DNA of 64,000 bases from Sphingobacterium puteale (GTDB taxonomy: Bacteria; Bacteroidota; Bacteroidia; Sphingobacteriales; Sphingobacteriaceae): positions 62,001 to 126,000 of the forward strand of contig NZ_RBWS01000011.1 in NCBI RefSeq assembly GCF_003627955.1, in the 5' to 3' direction. Below are positions 27,330-37,700 of the stretch, piece after piece. The notes beneath the pieces are model-generated. The model was not told the DNA's origin and did no database searches. It was given only the letters and a program-made list of their open reading frames with translations. Both the position numbers and the translations under genes were made by a program. Within the stretch, counting starts at the first letter, position 1. Each line of letters starts with the position of its first letter.

Positions 27330-30300
27330 ATGAAACAGTCCGTAAAAACACTGCTATTTATGCTGATGCATGTCAATGGCTATGCCTTTAGTCAGCAGGG
27401 AGACAAGCCATCCGAACATGTTCAATTTAAACAGCTCGTCAAAGCCATCGAGCAGCGTAGCGATTATCGCTTTGTGTATGATCCCAATGAAATTAGCCCT
27501 GATCTGCATGTTGATGTCAATCTAACCAATGCCAATATTCCGGAACTCCTTAAACAGGCATTCTCGGCTAAAGGCATCCGCTACCAAATTGTCAAAAATA
27601 CCATCGTGATCCAGGGTAAGGTAGCCGGCAAAGCCCAACAGGCTACCATCAGTGGCCGGGTCAGCAATGCGGCCGGTGCAGCGCTTGAAGGGGTCAGTGT
27701 CCGTGTTAAAAATAAGGTAGCCAGCACCGTTACCGATGCCAGCGGCCGTTTTAATTTAAATGGGCTGCAGCAGGATGATATACTGCTCTTAAGTTATGTC
27801 GGCTATCGCAGCAAGGAAGTGAAGCTTGCGGGCAACGGCAGCATGGAGATAAGTCTTGAGGTAGACCCGGGTAATCTGGATGAAGTGGTGGTCATCGGTT
27901 ACGGTACGTCTTCGGTACGCAAAAATACGGGATCCGTATCCAGTGTGACCGGCAAGGAAATAGAGACACAGCCGGTACTGGATCCATTAGCTGCACTGCA
28001 GGGCCGTGTTGCCGGACTCAATATCGCATCCAATTCGGGGCTGCCGGGCAGCTCTTTTCAGGTGCAACTGCGTGGCGTCAATTCACTGAGCAATGGCAGT
28101 AGCCCCCTTTACATTATCGACGGTATTCCATTTTCGGACGAAAACATGAATCAGTTTGCCTCGGCCAATGGAAACCAAAGCCCGCTTAGCCTGATCAATC
28201 CCAGGGATATTGAACGGATCGATGTGCTTAAGGATGCCGATGCAACAGCCATTTATGGCTCCCGGGGTGGGAATGGAGTAATCCTGATCACAACAAAAAA
28301 AGGAAATAAAAGCGGGCTTAAAATAGACTTTAATGCCAATATTGGTTCGGGGAAAGCCATTCGAAACCTCAAGATGCTCAATACGGAGCAATATTTGGAA
28401 ATCCGGAAGGAAGGATTTAAAAACGATGAGTGGACAGCGACGGCAGATAATGCGCCGGATCTACTGACCTGGGATCAGGCTGCTTACAGTGATTGGCAAA
28501 AGGCGTTTTTTGGGGCAAGTGCTCCTTTCTCAAGTTATCAGCTATCATTTTCCGGTGGAAACGAAAATACACAATATCTGGCCAGTGCCAATTTCAATCG
28601 TCAGGGTGATCCCTTGCCTGGTAATAAAAATTATCAGCGTGGGGGTGGGCTGTTGAACCTGGCTACGCAGTCCAAAGATCAGCGCTTTAAACTCAATAGC
28701 AGTTTCAACCTCAATCTGGACCGTAATAATACAGTGCCGACAGATATTGCACAGTTTTATAACCTGGCGCCCAATTATCCTTTATACGATGAAAAGGGCG
28801 ACTATTATTGGTTTCAGCAGAGCTTGCAGAATCCGGCAGCCTATATGGAGCGGTCGAGTGTTTCTAAATCAAAATCCTTGCTGGCCAACTTCTCAGCCGA
28901 GTACGCGATCTTGCCCGAATTGGTTGCGAAAGTCAATGTAGGGTATAACCTCAAAAGCATGGACCAGACCCGCCTGCTGCCCAATGCCGGATTTAATCCA
29001 TTGACCAGTACAGGTTCAATGGCCTCTTACGGGAATTCGGATTATCAGTCTTATATCGTTGAGCCGCAATTGAATTACAGCAAAAACTTTGGCAAAAATG
29101 AATTTAAGTTCCTTTTGGGCGGCACCTGGCAGCAGCGGATCAGCGAAGGTAAATATTTGGATGGCAGCAATTACCCCAGTGATTCCCAGCTAGGCAACAT
29201 GGCTGCCGCAGGTGCCCTTGCGATCCGCAACAACCAGTATGCGGATTACCGCTACCAGTCTGCATTTGCACGTATCAATTATGCGTACGCAGACAGGTAC
29301 CTGGTGAATGTCAGCTACAGAAGGGATGGCTCTTCCCGCTTCGGCCCCAACAATAAGTACGGTAATTTTGGGTCGATCGGCGCCGCCTGGGTGTTCAGCA
29401 GTGAGGACTTTTTAAAGGATCAGTCCGTCCTGAGCTTCGGAAAACTACGTGCGAGCTGGGGGGTGACAGGTAATGATCAGATCGGCGATTACCAGTACCT
29501 GGATACCTGGGGAACGGGCTTTGCCTACCAGGGTATCACCGGGCTGTATCCGACACGGGTATTTAATCCAAATTTTGGATGGGAAGAAATTAAAAAGAAA
29601 GAACTGGGCCTCGACCTTGGATTTTTCAGGGACCGTATTTTCCTCACCGCCAATTATTACAGCAATAGATCGGATAACCAATTGATCAATATCGAACTAG
29701 CGCCGCAGACGGGCTATAGCTCCTATTTTGGTAATACCCCGGCAGTGATCGAAAATAAGGGCTTGGAATTGGAGCTGAGCAGTCTGAATATCCAAAAAGA
29801 AAAGTTCAGCTGGAAAACCAATTTCAATATTACTTTTCCATCAAATACCCTGCTTGACTATCCTGAACTTGAAAATAGCGGTGATGCGAGACGATATGTC
29901 ATTGGCGAGTCTACACGTATCGTCCGTGGATTTCAGTTTACCGGAGTGGATCCGCAAACGGGCATCGCCCAATTCCGGGATGTGGATGGTGATGGAAAAA
30001 TCACGGATTTCAATGATTATGTGACCTTGGGTTCACTGCTACCCAAGTATTACGGTGGTATCGGCAATAATTTAAGCTATGGCAACCTGAGCCTTGGCTT
30101 CCTGTTTCAGTTTGTCAAACAGGAGGGACCATCCATTGGTTATGGCCCACAGGCGACGACCATTGGCGGATTGGCCAACCTGGATGAATATGTATTAGAC
30201 CGCTGGCAGCAGCCGGGAGATGTGACGGATGTACCACGCGCCACGGCCAATAGCGCCAACGAAGCCAACCTAGCTTACCGCAATTACTACCGCTATTCAT

Positions 30301-30575
30301 CGGCCGTATGGGACGATGCGTCCTTCATCCGCTTAAAAAATGTATCGCTTAGTTACGACATCTCCAAATGGACACAGAAGATCAATATCAGCCGGGCGCT
30401 GGTACAATTCAATGCACAGAACCTCTTTACCTGGACAAGCTTTAGGGGGCTGGATCCCGAGATCCCGGGGTTTGACCGCGCGAATCTTTCGGATGTCAAT
30501 CCTTTCGGTTCGGTACGGAACAGTGCCACACCATCCATGCGTACTTATACCTTTGCGGTTCAGCTCACTTTTTAA
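27330..30575 (+). CDS. SusC/RagA-family TonB-dependent transporter with STN domain
   Basis: A 1081-residue outer-membrane protein. The signal peptide (about 1-22) is followed by an STN signalling domain (FKQLVKAIEQRSDYRFVYDP to NTIVIQG, about 32-92), a carboxypeptidase-regulatory-like domain (ISGRVSNAAGAALEGVSVRVKN), the TonB box and plug (DEVVVIGYGTSSVRKNTGSVSSV; RGVNSLSNGSSPLYIIDGIPF; DATAIYGSRGGNGVILITTKKG) and the 22-strand barrel ending in an aromatic residue (TFAVQLTF). With the SusD downstream it forms a lidded importer. The STN domain matches the ECF sigma and FecR genes upstream. The ligand is unknown; no enzymes for glycans sit here, while a TlpA-like protein follows. Confidence 0.96.
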   Translation: MKQSVKTLLFMLMHVNGYAFSQQGDKPSEHVQFKQLVKAIEQRSDYRFVYDPNEISPDLHVDVNLTNANIPELLKQAFSAKGIRYQIVKNTIVIQGKVAGKAQQATISGRVSNAAGAALEGVSVRVKNKVASTVTDASGRFNLNGLQQDDILLLSYVGYRSKEVKLAGNGSMEISLEVDPGNLDEVVVIGYGTSSVRKNTGSVSSVTGKEIETQPVLDPLAALQGRVAGLNIASNSGLPGSSFQVQLRGVNSLSNGSSPLYIIDGIPFSDENMNQFASANGNQSPLSLINPRDIERIDVLKDADATAIYGSRGGNGVILITTKKGNKSGLKIDFNANIGSGKAIRNLKMLNTEQYLEIRKEGFKNDEWTATADNAPDLLTWDQAAYSDWQKAFFGASAPFSSYQLSFSGGNENTQYLASANFNRQGDPLPGNKNYQRGGGLLNLATQSKDQRFKLNSSFNLNLDRNNTVPTDIAQFYNLAPNYPLYDEKGDYYWFQQSLQNPAAYMERSSVSKSKSLLANFSAEYAILPELVAKVNVGYNLKSMDQTRLLPNAGFNPLTSTGSMASYGNSDYQSYIVEPQLNYSKNFGKNEFKFLLGGTWQQRISEGKYLDGSNYPSDSQLGNMAAAGALAIRNNQYADYRYQSAFARINYAYADRYLVNVSYRRDGSSRFGPNNKYGNFGSIGAAWVFSSEDFLKDQSVLSFGKLRASWGVTGNDQIGDYQYLDTWGTGFAYQGITGLYPTRVFNPNFGWEEIKKKELGLDLGFFRDRIFLTANYYSNRSDNQLINIELAPQTGYSSYFGNTPAVIENKGLELELSSLNIQKEKFSWKTNFNITFPSNTLLDYPELENSGDARRYVIGESTRIVRGFQFTGVDPQTGIAQFRDVDGDGKITDFNDYVTLGSLLPKYYGGIGNNLSYGNLSLGFLFQFVKQEGPSIGYGPQATTIGGLANLDEYVLDRWQQPGDVTDVPRATANSANEANLAYRNYYRYSSAVWDDASFIRLKNVSLSYDISKWTQKINISRALVQFNAQNLFTWTSFRGLDPEIPGFDRANLSDVNPFGSVRNSATPSMRTYTFAVQLTF

Positions 30576-30604
30576 TGATCATAAAACGACTAAAGACTTA
30601 TACC

Positions 30605-31969
30605 ATGAACAAATATATCATCTACAGCCTTTTTGCAGCACCACTGATGAACCTATCCTGCAATAAATTTCTGGAGGTGGCCCCCCCCAAGACAGAAGTG
30701 GCGGCAGAGTCGGCTTTCAGTGACGAAAAAACGGCCACAGCAACGGTGAGCGGCCTCTATACCAGTATGAACAACTACAACAACCAGTTTGCCAGTGGCC
30801 TGATGACCATTGTACTTTCCAGTCTTGCCGACGATTACTACTCGGCTTTTACGAGCTATGATGAGTACAGATACAATAAACTAAGTCCGGCGACCTCTTA
30901 TCTCGATCGGCTCTGGTCGCAACCTTATGGCTATATCAATCACAGCAATAAGATTATCGAGGGGCTGGAAGCTTCGGCACTCAGCAGCAGGGTAAAGGCA
31001 CAGCTATCGGCTGAGGCCCGTTTTGCGCGGGTGTTCAATTATTTTTACCTGAGCAACCTATTCAATAAGGTGCCCTTGATCACGGATACCAAAGACCTGG
31101 ATGGCAACAATCAGAAAGGTCCGGCCTCCCGTGAAGAGCTCTATGCATTCATGGTGGATGATCTGAAGAAAGCGGCTGCCGATATTTCTGAGGACTATCA
31201 GGGGAATGAGCGTACCCGCCCCAATAGAAAAGCGGTTGACGCGCTATTGGCCAGGGTGTATCTTTATCAGGCCGACTGGGCCAATGCCGAAGCGACGGCT
31301 GATAAAGTTATCAACGATAATCAATACGAACTGTCGCGTGATCTCAATACTGTTTTTTTGAAAACAAGCAAAGAGGCTATCTGGCAACTGCAGACCGTGA
31401 ATCTTTCTACTGCCGGGGTCAATACCTGGGAAGGTTTCAGCATTGTTCCGGCAGCAGCGACAGCACGGAGTTACTATCAGGTGTACGATAGCACCGTGGC
31501 GGCCTATGAAGAGAATGACTTACGTAAAGCGATGTGGTTAAAGCCTTATGTCGTCAGTAATAAAACGCTGTATATGCCCTATAAGTACAAGGTGCGCACA
31601 GGCGCACCTGTGACCGAATACAATACGGTGCTACGCCTTGCCGAGCAGTATCTGATCCGTGCTGAAGCGCGGCTCAACCAAAATAAGTTGCAGGCGGCTC
31701 TGCAGGATATCAATCAGATACGTGAGCGTGCAGGCCTCGCAGCATTGCCACAAACGATGGACAAAGCAAGCATCGCCCTGGCGCTCGAAAAAGAACGCCA
31801 GCTGGAACTGCTCGGCGAATGGGGCCACCGTTGGTTTGACCTGGTCCGCACAAACAGAGCGCTGCCTGTACTTTCAACGGTCAAAACAGAATTTAGTGAA
31901 AGTGACACTAAAATACCAATCGCCAGCACTATTTTATTGACAAATGCCAACCTCCAACAAAATGATTAA
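30605..31969 (+). CDS. SusD/RagB-family lipoprotein
   Basis: About 454 residues when started at ATG 30605, which gives a lipoprotein signal with lipobox (LMNLSC, Cys18); an in-frame ATG at 30575 overlapping the SusC stop would add ten residues and spoil the signal. SusD landmarks: KFLEVAPPKTEVAAESAFSD near the N-terminus, the TPR-like SAEARFARVFNYFYLSNLFNKVPLIT, RPNRKAVDALLARVYLYQADW, and the LRLAEQYLIRAEARLNQNKL and LEKERQLELLGEWGHRWFDLVR segments. It is a surface lid for the adjacent SusC. Its stop overlaps the start of the TlpA-like gene, so they are coupled. The usual C-terminal NPGY-like tail is replaced by a short ending. Confidence 0.94.
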   Translation: MNKYIIYSLFAAPLMNLSCNKFLEVAPPKTEVAAESAFSDEKTATATVSGLYTSMNNYNNQFASGLMTIVLSSLADDYYSAFTSYDEYRYNKLSPATSYLDRLWSQPYGYINHSNKIIEGLEASALSSRVKAQLSAEARFARVFNYFYLSNLFNKVPLITDTKDLDGNNQKGPASREELYAFMVDDLKKAAADISEDYQGNERTRPNRKAVDALLARVYLYQADWANAEATADKVINDNQYELSRDLNTVFLKTSKEAIWQLQTVNLSTAGVNTWEGFSIVPAAATARSYYQVYDSTVAAYEENDLRKAMWLKPYVVSNKTLYMPYKYKVRTGAPVTEYNTVLRLAEQYLIRAEARLNQNKLQAALQDINQIRERAGLAALPQTMDKASIALALEKERQLELLGEWGHRWFDLVRTNRALPVLSTVKTEFSESDTKIPIASTILLTNANLQQND

Positions 31970-33878
31970 GCTATTCAGACATGCCTTGCTGCTTGTGTTG
32001 CTACAGGCAAGCCTGCTCTTGCAGGCGCAAGTCAGCATACGGCCGGAAAAAGCAGCGGCCGGTGATACGGTAACCATCAGCTTTGATCCCGCTAAATCTG
32101 CTGCTGCTCCTAAGGCAGGGCCATTTTTCGTGGATTTTAACTATTCCAATTTTTATGAATTCCCCAGCCGGATGCCCATGCAGCTAGAAGGTGGACTGTG
32201 GCGTGTACGTTTTAAACTGCCTGCCTATGCCAACTTTTCCTGCTTTACGATCGCCGACAAGGATAAGAAATTTGTACAGCAGGCAAGCGACAGCAGTCAA
32301 TATGAGATCTACGTTTATAAAAATGGGAAACTGATCGCCGGTAATTACCTGGGAAAATCGTACAGCATACCGGTCCAGGATAAAACCTCGGATCATATTG
32401 TTGCTACACAGGAATATTACCTCAACAAAGAGTTGAGATTGTATCCTGAAAATTATGAGGCACAGCTCCGTCTGATTGCGCTACAAATGAAAAAAGGTAG
32501 TCCGGCCCAGCAGGCACAGCTGTTGAAAAAGGGCTTAGCGGTGGTGGAGAAAAAATTCCGAAGCAATCCACTCGTTGAAGGTAACCTCAACAAGGTAACC
32601 ATGGGTTATCTGATACTCGGTCAAAACCAAAAAGTGGATTCGATCCGCCAGGTCGTGATCAAGGAGTTTCCCGACAAGAAGATCGGCATCGCTTACCGGC
32701 TCAATAAATTGCTCCGTGAGCAGGATTCCGCCACTGTGGTCGCCAAGATAGGGGAGCTTCTTTCCCTCAAAACGGCCGATAATGAGGCAGCCTATGGCAG
32801 CGCTTACGAATATCTTTTTAGCTATTACGTGCGGCACGGCGACAGCGTAAAGGCCCGGAAATACCTGCCCCTGATTACCCGTTGGGAACAAGATCCCTAC
32901 AAATGGCGTGCATACAATGACTATGTACAGTTGCTATTGGATCATAAGCTGATGCTGCAAGAGGCGTCCAAACTCAATTTATATCTGCTTGACAGTGTCG
33001 CGGCTTATCCGGTGAGTCTAATACGCTTTTTTCCGGAAACGGGATATCTGGTGGCCCATGATCCGGCCAAAGCCGATAAGCTCAGGGCGATAAAAGCTGA
33101 ACTAATGGCCAATCAGGGACTGATAACCGCGCAGTTAAATCAGCCCGAAGCTGCCCGAGAATGGTTTGCCAAAAGCATCCCTACACTTCAATCGGCTGCA
33201 CTACTGCGAGCCGTTGCCCTGCAGTATCAGCAGTGGAATGATCCAGAAAGTGCTATACCCCTGTTGGGGGCAGCCTATCGGCATGCTCCTTTTGACCCAC
33301 AGATCCGGCAGTTTCTCGACAGCGCGCTCGTTAAAACAGGGATGGGCAATGCTGCTGAACGGCAAGCTTATTTTAGCAAGCTTGACAAGCAATGGAAACA
33401 GGGCTATTATGAGGAGTTTAAGAAAATCATCGGCAATACGCCTTTTCCAGAAGACATCAGCATAGTAGATATGGACAAAAAGCCGTTGCTTAAAGCGGAA
33501 TTCAAAGACAAGATTGTCATCATAGATTTCTGGGCCACTTGGTGTAAGCCCTGCATTGCCTCTTTTCCCTATTTGCATCAGGTTTACAAAAAATATGTGG
33601 ACGACCCGCAGGTTAAATTCGTTGTACTCAATTCGGGCAGTGGAAATAGCTGGGACGATGCGTACAAATGGGCACAGGCCAATCCCCAATTTGACTTTCC
33701 ATTTTATTACAACCAAGATAAAAAGCTCAGTAGCAAGTTGGAGATAACGTCCATTCCGACAACGCTAATCCTGGATAAAAAAGGAAACATTCGTTTTCGA
33801 AAGGTGGGATTTGAAGGTGAAAAGCTATTGCAAAGCCTTGATGCCATGATCGAATACCTGAAAGAACTGGAACGATAA
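31962..33878 (+). CDS. TlpA-like thiol-disulfide protein with N-terminal repeat region
   Basis: Started at ATG 31962 (638 residues), which overlaps the susD stop and gives a signal peptide (ALLLVLLQASLLLQAQ). The first 440 residues comprise a beta-rich domain (RPEKAAAGDTVTISFDP) and then an alpha-helical, TPR-like region. The C-terminal 150 residues are a thioredoxin fold of the TlpA/ResA kind: IVIIDFWATWCKPCIASFPYLHQVY with Cys528 and Cys531, and the cis-proline segment ITSIPTTLILDKKGNIRFRKVG. It would be a periplasmic reductant or disulfide exchange protein. Such proteins are common after SusCD pairs in Sphingobacteriaceae, but the substrate is unknown. Confidence 0.88.
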   Translation: MIKLFRHALLLVLLQASLLLQAQVSIRPEKAAAGDTVTISFDPAKSAAAPKAGPFFVDFNYSNFYEFPSRMPMQLEGGLWRVRFKLPAYANFSCFTIADKDKKFVQQASDSSQYEIYVYKNGKLIAGNYLGKSYSIPVQDKTSDHIVATQEYYLNKELRLYPENYEAQLRLIALQMKKGSPAQQAQLLKKGLAVVEKKFRSNPLVEGNLNKVTMGYLILGQNQKVDSIRQVVIKEFPDKKIGIAYRLNKLLREQDSATVVAKIGELLSLKTADNEAAYGSAYEYLFSYYVRHGDSVKARKYLPLITRWEQDPYKWRAYNDYVQLLLDHKLMLQEASKLNLYLLDSVAAYPVSLIRFFPETGYLVAHDPAKADKLRAIKAELMANQGLITAQLNQPEAAREWFAKSIPTLQSAALLRAVALQYQQWNDPESAIPLLGAAYRHAPFDPQIRQFLDSALVKTGMGNAAERQAYFSKLDKQWKQGYYEEFKKIIGNTPFPEDISIVDMDKKPLLKAEFKDKIVIIDFWATWCKPCIASFPYLHQVYKKYVDDPQVKFVVLNSGSGNSWDDAYKWAQANPQFDFPFYYNQDKKLSSKLEITSIPTTLILDKKGNIRFRKVGFEGEKLLQSLDAMIEYLKELER

Positions 33879-34028
33879 TGCGCTGTTTTTACAATGCTAC
33901 GCTAGCCTGTAGTCAGGTTAAGTAAAAAAATAAATAATTATCGTAATTAGTTGTAGCTATGTTTGTTGTCTAATATTTCGGGATAATAATAAGATAGTAA
34001 GATATCAATAAGGTTTTGTATGACTACC

Positions 34029-34325
34029 TTATTGATGTCTATTACCTTTGTGGTAATACGAAATATTTTTTTTAATCCCTTGCGCCGAATCATTTCTGTC
34101 GGGCGATACCCTGACGGGAGCATATTGCAATGATACAATATCCATGTTGTCGATTTCGGGCATTTTAAGCGGGCGGTACCAAGAAGGTGGGTTTGTTAGA
34201 TTGCCTGTCTGTCTGCGATCTGTTTTTTCTGTTGATTCTTGTATAGTACCTTCTTTCCAGCGTCTGTATACGAGTAATGCTGCTCCAGCAACTGCCGTGA
34301 TAATCAGTCCGATTTGTGCTTTCAT
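34029..34325 (-). CDS. Small hypothetical membrane protein
   Basis: A 98-residue ORF that is not antisense to any gene. It begins MKAQIGLIITAVAGAALLVYRRW, a good single membrane segment with a basic flank, followed by a polar tail rich in Asp, Arg and Pro. No family is recognised. Its upstream region has an inverted repeat (TTGAAC at 34342-34347 and GTTCAA at 34365-34370) and A/T-rich promoter-like sequence. Its 3' end faces the TlpA-like gene. The plausible signal-anchor start and intergenic place support a real gene, but codon evidence is thin. Confidence 0.45.
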   Translation of the reverse strand: MKAQIGLIITAVAGAALLVYRRWKEGTIQESTEKTDRRQTGNLTNPPSWYRPLKMPEIDNMDIVSLQYAPVRVSPDRNDSAQGIKKNISYYHKGNRHQ

Positions 34326-34470
34326 GCTTTCTTTTTAAGAATTGAACAAAATTCCGTACAAAAAGTTCAACAAAAAATAAATCCGTGGCTTTTGGTCCTC
34401 CTCGGCAGCACGACATAACAATGAATAAAAAAAATCTACTATTTTAGTATACATTATTTATTTTAATGCT

Positions 34471-34478
34471 TACATTTG
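34471..34478 (+). promoter_or_regulatory. Promoter -7 element upstream of the leader ORF
   Basis: TACATTTG matches the Bacteroidota -7 consensus TAnnTTTG exactly and lies about 60 bases before the leader ORF and 272 bases before susC. The -33 element is not clear (T-rich, TTTTAG). Confidence 0.45.
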
Positions 34479-34538
34479 CTTAATCGTAGTTTCAATTGGC
34501 GTTGGCGACGATCTAATCACTATTTAAACAAAGTAAAA

Positions 34539-34634
34539 ATGAAACAGCATTATCTAAACCACCTTTTCAAAGTAAGTAATCTATCTTTTCCAAAAGCTCA
34601 TAGCGCGTGCTCTGCGCCTCGAATGTGTAGCTAG
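34539..34634 (+). CDS. Candidate 31-residue leader peptide (upstream ORF of the susC operon)
   Basis: An ATG after the A-rich tract AAACAAAGTAAAA opens a 31-codon frame ending TAG, 115 bases before the susC start. The peptide begins MKQHYLNHLFKVSNLSFPK and ends AHSACSAPRMCS, so the C-terminal part holds two cysteines, an arginine and prolines while the N-terminal half is basic and aromatic, without a signal peptide. It follows a TAnnTTTG box and precedes a stem-loop. This layout is what leader-peptide (attenuation-type) control looks like. Known parallels are short upstream ORFs with C-terminal cysteine motifs ahead of TonB-dependent transporter genes, such as CruR in Bordetella. I do not recognise this peptide as a named family. 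It could instead be chance. Confidence 0.5.
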   Translation: MKQHYLNHLFKVSNLSFPKAHSACSAPRMCS

Positions 34635-34657
34635 TACAATTCTCCAACTCTTGATAA

Positions 34658-34688
34658 ATAAGGCAATAATTCTGGTATTGCTCCTTAT
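34658..34688 (+). promoter_or_regulatory. Leader stem-loop between upstream ORF and susC
   Basis: ATAAGGCAATA, loop ATTCTGG, then TATTG-CT-CCTTAT forms an 11-bp stem with a 2-base bulge. It begins 24 bases after the stop of the 31-codon ORF. It is not followed by a clear U tract, so a simple terminator is not supported. Confidence 0.45.
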
Positions 34689-34749
34689 CCTTTTGCTATA
34701 AACATGTTTATGGCCAGTACATCTATTTTTAAACTAAACGATTCTACCT

Positions 34750-37700
34750 ATGAATAAGAGAAGAATACTATACTATTCGGCGTACCTATTATTGGCGGGA
34801 CTGGCAGAACAGCCATTGGTCACTTATGCGCAGGATACTCCAAAAACGATTATAAATGCGTCCTTCCGAGGACAGGTGGTTGATGCCGAGAACGGCCAGC
34901 CTATTGAAGGCGCTACAGTTAAGCTTTATGGTGTTACGCATGCTGTGACCACAGACCGAAAGGGCAACTTTGCTTTTGTCACTGGACAAAAGCTACCTGC
35001 ACGAGTCGTCGTCTCATCTGTCGGTTATAAAGAGCAAATCGTCCTTATTGAAGAACAAGGGGACACTGTACGTCTGCTGCGTGAGGACCGTACGCTAGAA
35101 GAAGTCGTCGTCGTGGGCTATGGGACCCAAAAACGAAAGGACTTTACGGGGGCAGCATCAACGATCTCCGCAGAAGCAATCAAAGATATTCCCGTACAGA
35201 GTTTTGACCAGGCCCTGGCAGGAAAAGCCTCAGGGGTGAGTATATCTTTGCCGAATGGATTGCTCAATAATCCGCCTGTGATACGGGTGCGGGGCCTGAA
35301 TTCGATATCCCTCAGTTCGTATCCTTTGATCGTCATCGATGGTATTCCCGTCAATACGGGTAATATTGGTACATCCAATGTGGCCAACAATCCGCTGGCG
35401 GATATCAATCCCTCGGATATCGAATCAATTGATGTCTTGAAAGATGCGGCTTCTACATCAATCTATGGTTCAAGGGCAGCAGGCGGTGTACTGATCGTAA
35501 CGACCAAAAAAGGTAAACAGGGCCGCGCAAAAGTCACCTACGACGTCTGGGGTTCTGCGGTATCCGCGACACGTTTGCCTAAGCTGCTGAATGCCAGTCA
35601 GTATATTGATATCAAAAATGAAGCTGTATTGAACAACAAGATCTTGTCAGGAAACGGTACCAACGATAAGGTGGCGAGTGCGCTTTTCTTCCCGCAGTAC
35701 GACGCGAATGACAAGCTGGTTGAAACGAATTGGTACGATCATGTCTATAATACCGGCTATAGCCACAACCATAGCCTCGCCGTAAGCGGAGCCAACGCAA
35801 ATACACAGTATTATTTTTCGGGAAATTACTCGGACCAGGAAGGTTTTTTTGCTAAAAACAGCTTCGACCGCAAAGGCCTGCGGTTTAATATAGAGCATAA
35901 AGTTAACGATTGGTTTTCCCTTGGTAGTAACCTGACCTATAACAATACCTTCAACGACGCCAAAAATTCGGGTTCCTTGCCCAGCAGCCAGCTGCTGTTG
36001 ATCGGTGGCGCTCGATTGGCGCTGGTATTGCCGCCAAATGTTTCAGCATATAAAGATGACGGTAGCTACAATTTAAGCAGCACGGGTTTGTTAGGTCCCG
36101 GAGCCAACTTGTTTACGAACACACTTTACAATCCTGAAGCATTATTTGCCTACAGCAAATACACGACTGGCAACGATCATATCTTGGGAAACCTGCATGC
36201 CTCGCTCAATCTGTTGAAAAACTTAAAATTCACCACGACCTATGCGGTAGACCGTAACCTGTCCACTACCAAAACGTATTTGAGCCCCAATCTAGGCTCA
36301 TCGGGCTATACCAATGGTGGATCGGTCACCAATGTGAGCAGCCTGCGCAACAACTGGAATTTTACCAACAGCCTAAGCTATGATCAGGTGTTTGCCGAAA
36401 AGCATGCCCTGACGCTGTTAGCGGGCTACGATATTCAAAAATATGACAACGATAGCTGGAATGCATCGCAAAACAACGCCTCTGATCCGTTTTTTGAAAA
36501 CTTTCAGGGCAATTGGACAACACTATCCGGGGCTGGTGGGAGCGTTACGGAGCGTTTCTACCGCTCTACTTTTGTCCGTGCCACTTACAACTACAACAAG
36601 CGCTATTTCCTGACGGCCAATTTTAGAAGGGATGGTAATTCGGCTTTGGGAGCAAACAGCAAGTATGGTGATTTTGGTGGCGTGTCGCTGGGCTGGTCTG
36701 TTTTTGAAGAGGATTTCTATAAGAATAGCAGCTTGGCAAATCTACTGGGCGACTTGCGTTTCCGGGGGAGCTGGGGTAAGGTCGGCAATGGAAATCTTTC
36801 GGCTTATGAATCACTCAATCTCTATAGCTCATCGCTCTATGGAACAGCGCCTACCTGGAGCATGTCGCAGGCGGGTGATCCGGATCTGGGCTGGGAGACT
36901 TCCGAACAGACTAATTTTGGGCTGAGCTTGGACTTAGCCCAAAAGCGCCTGCATGTGGATGTCGATTACTTTAGAAACAATGTGAATGGACTTATTCTGG
37001 ATGTGCCGCAGTCGCCATCAAAAGGTATTCCAGGTAACAGTATTCTTAAAAATGTCGGCAGCATGTATAACCGCGGGATCGAATTTGCGATCAGTGGTGA
37101 TATCGTCAAAAAAAGGGATTTTACCTGGAATGCATCGCTTAATTTTACGCATGTAAAAAATAAGGTCACAGCCCTGTCTGATGGCAACGCTGATATCATT
37201 GGTTATACGCATACTACCACGGAAGCCAACAACATTACGCGGGTGGGGTACGCGGTGGGTAGCTTGTACGGTGCAGTCACCGATGGCGTAAATCCTGAAA
37301 ATGGGCAGCGGATATTTATCAATAAAAATGGCGAGCGTGTACAATACAGTGCTGCAGTGGCTTCAGGACAGAGCAATTGGACTTATCTGGACGGCCGCGT
37401 TGCCAGTCCGATCACGGTAGCTGACTATCAGGTCTTGGGGACAGCACTGCCAACTTACTACGGCGGCTTTAATAATTCATTCCGCTATAAAGCTTTTGAT
37501 GCTGCGGTCAATTTCACCTTTGCAGGTGGCAATAAAGTCATGAACGGTACAAGAGGTACGCTACTGGATCAGCGTTTTTACAACAATTCGGTCGAAGTGC
37601 TCAATCGATGGACGACGGCAGGGCAGCAGACGGACATACCTCGCCTGGTCTATAACGATGTGATCTCAAATGGTTCTGCTGGATTTTCCATCGATCAAAA

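Noticed and set aside
33201..33716. 171-codon ORF on the - strand
   Set aside because: Lies antisense inside the TlpA-like gene, without recognisable features.
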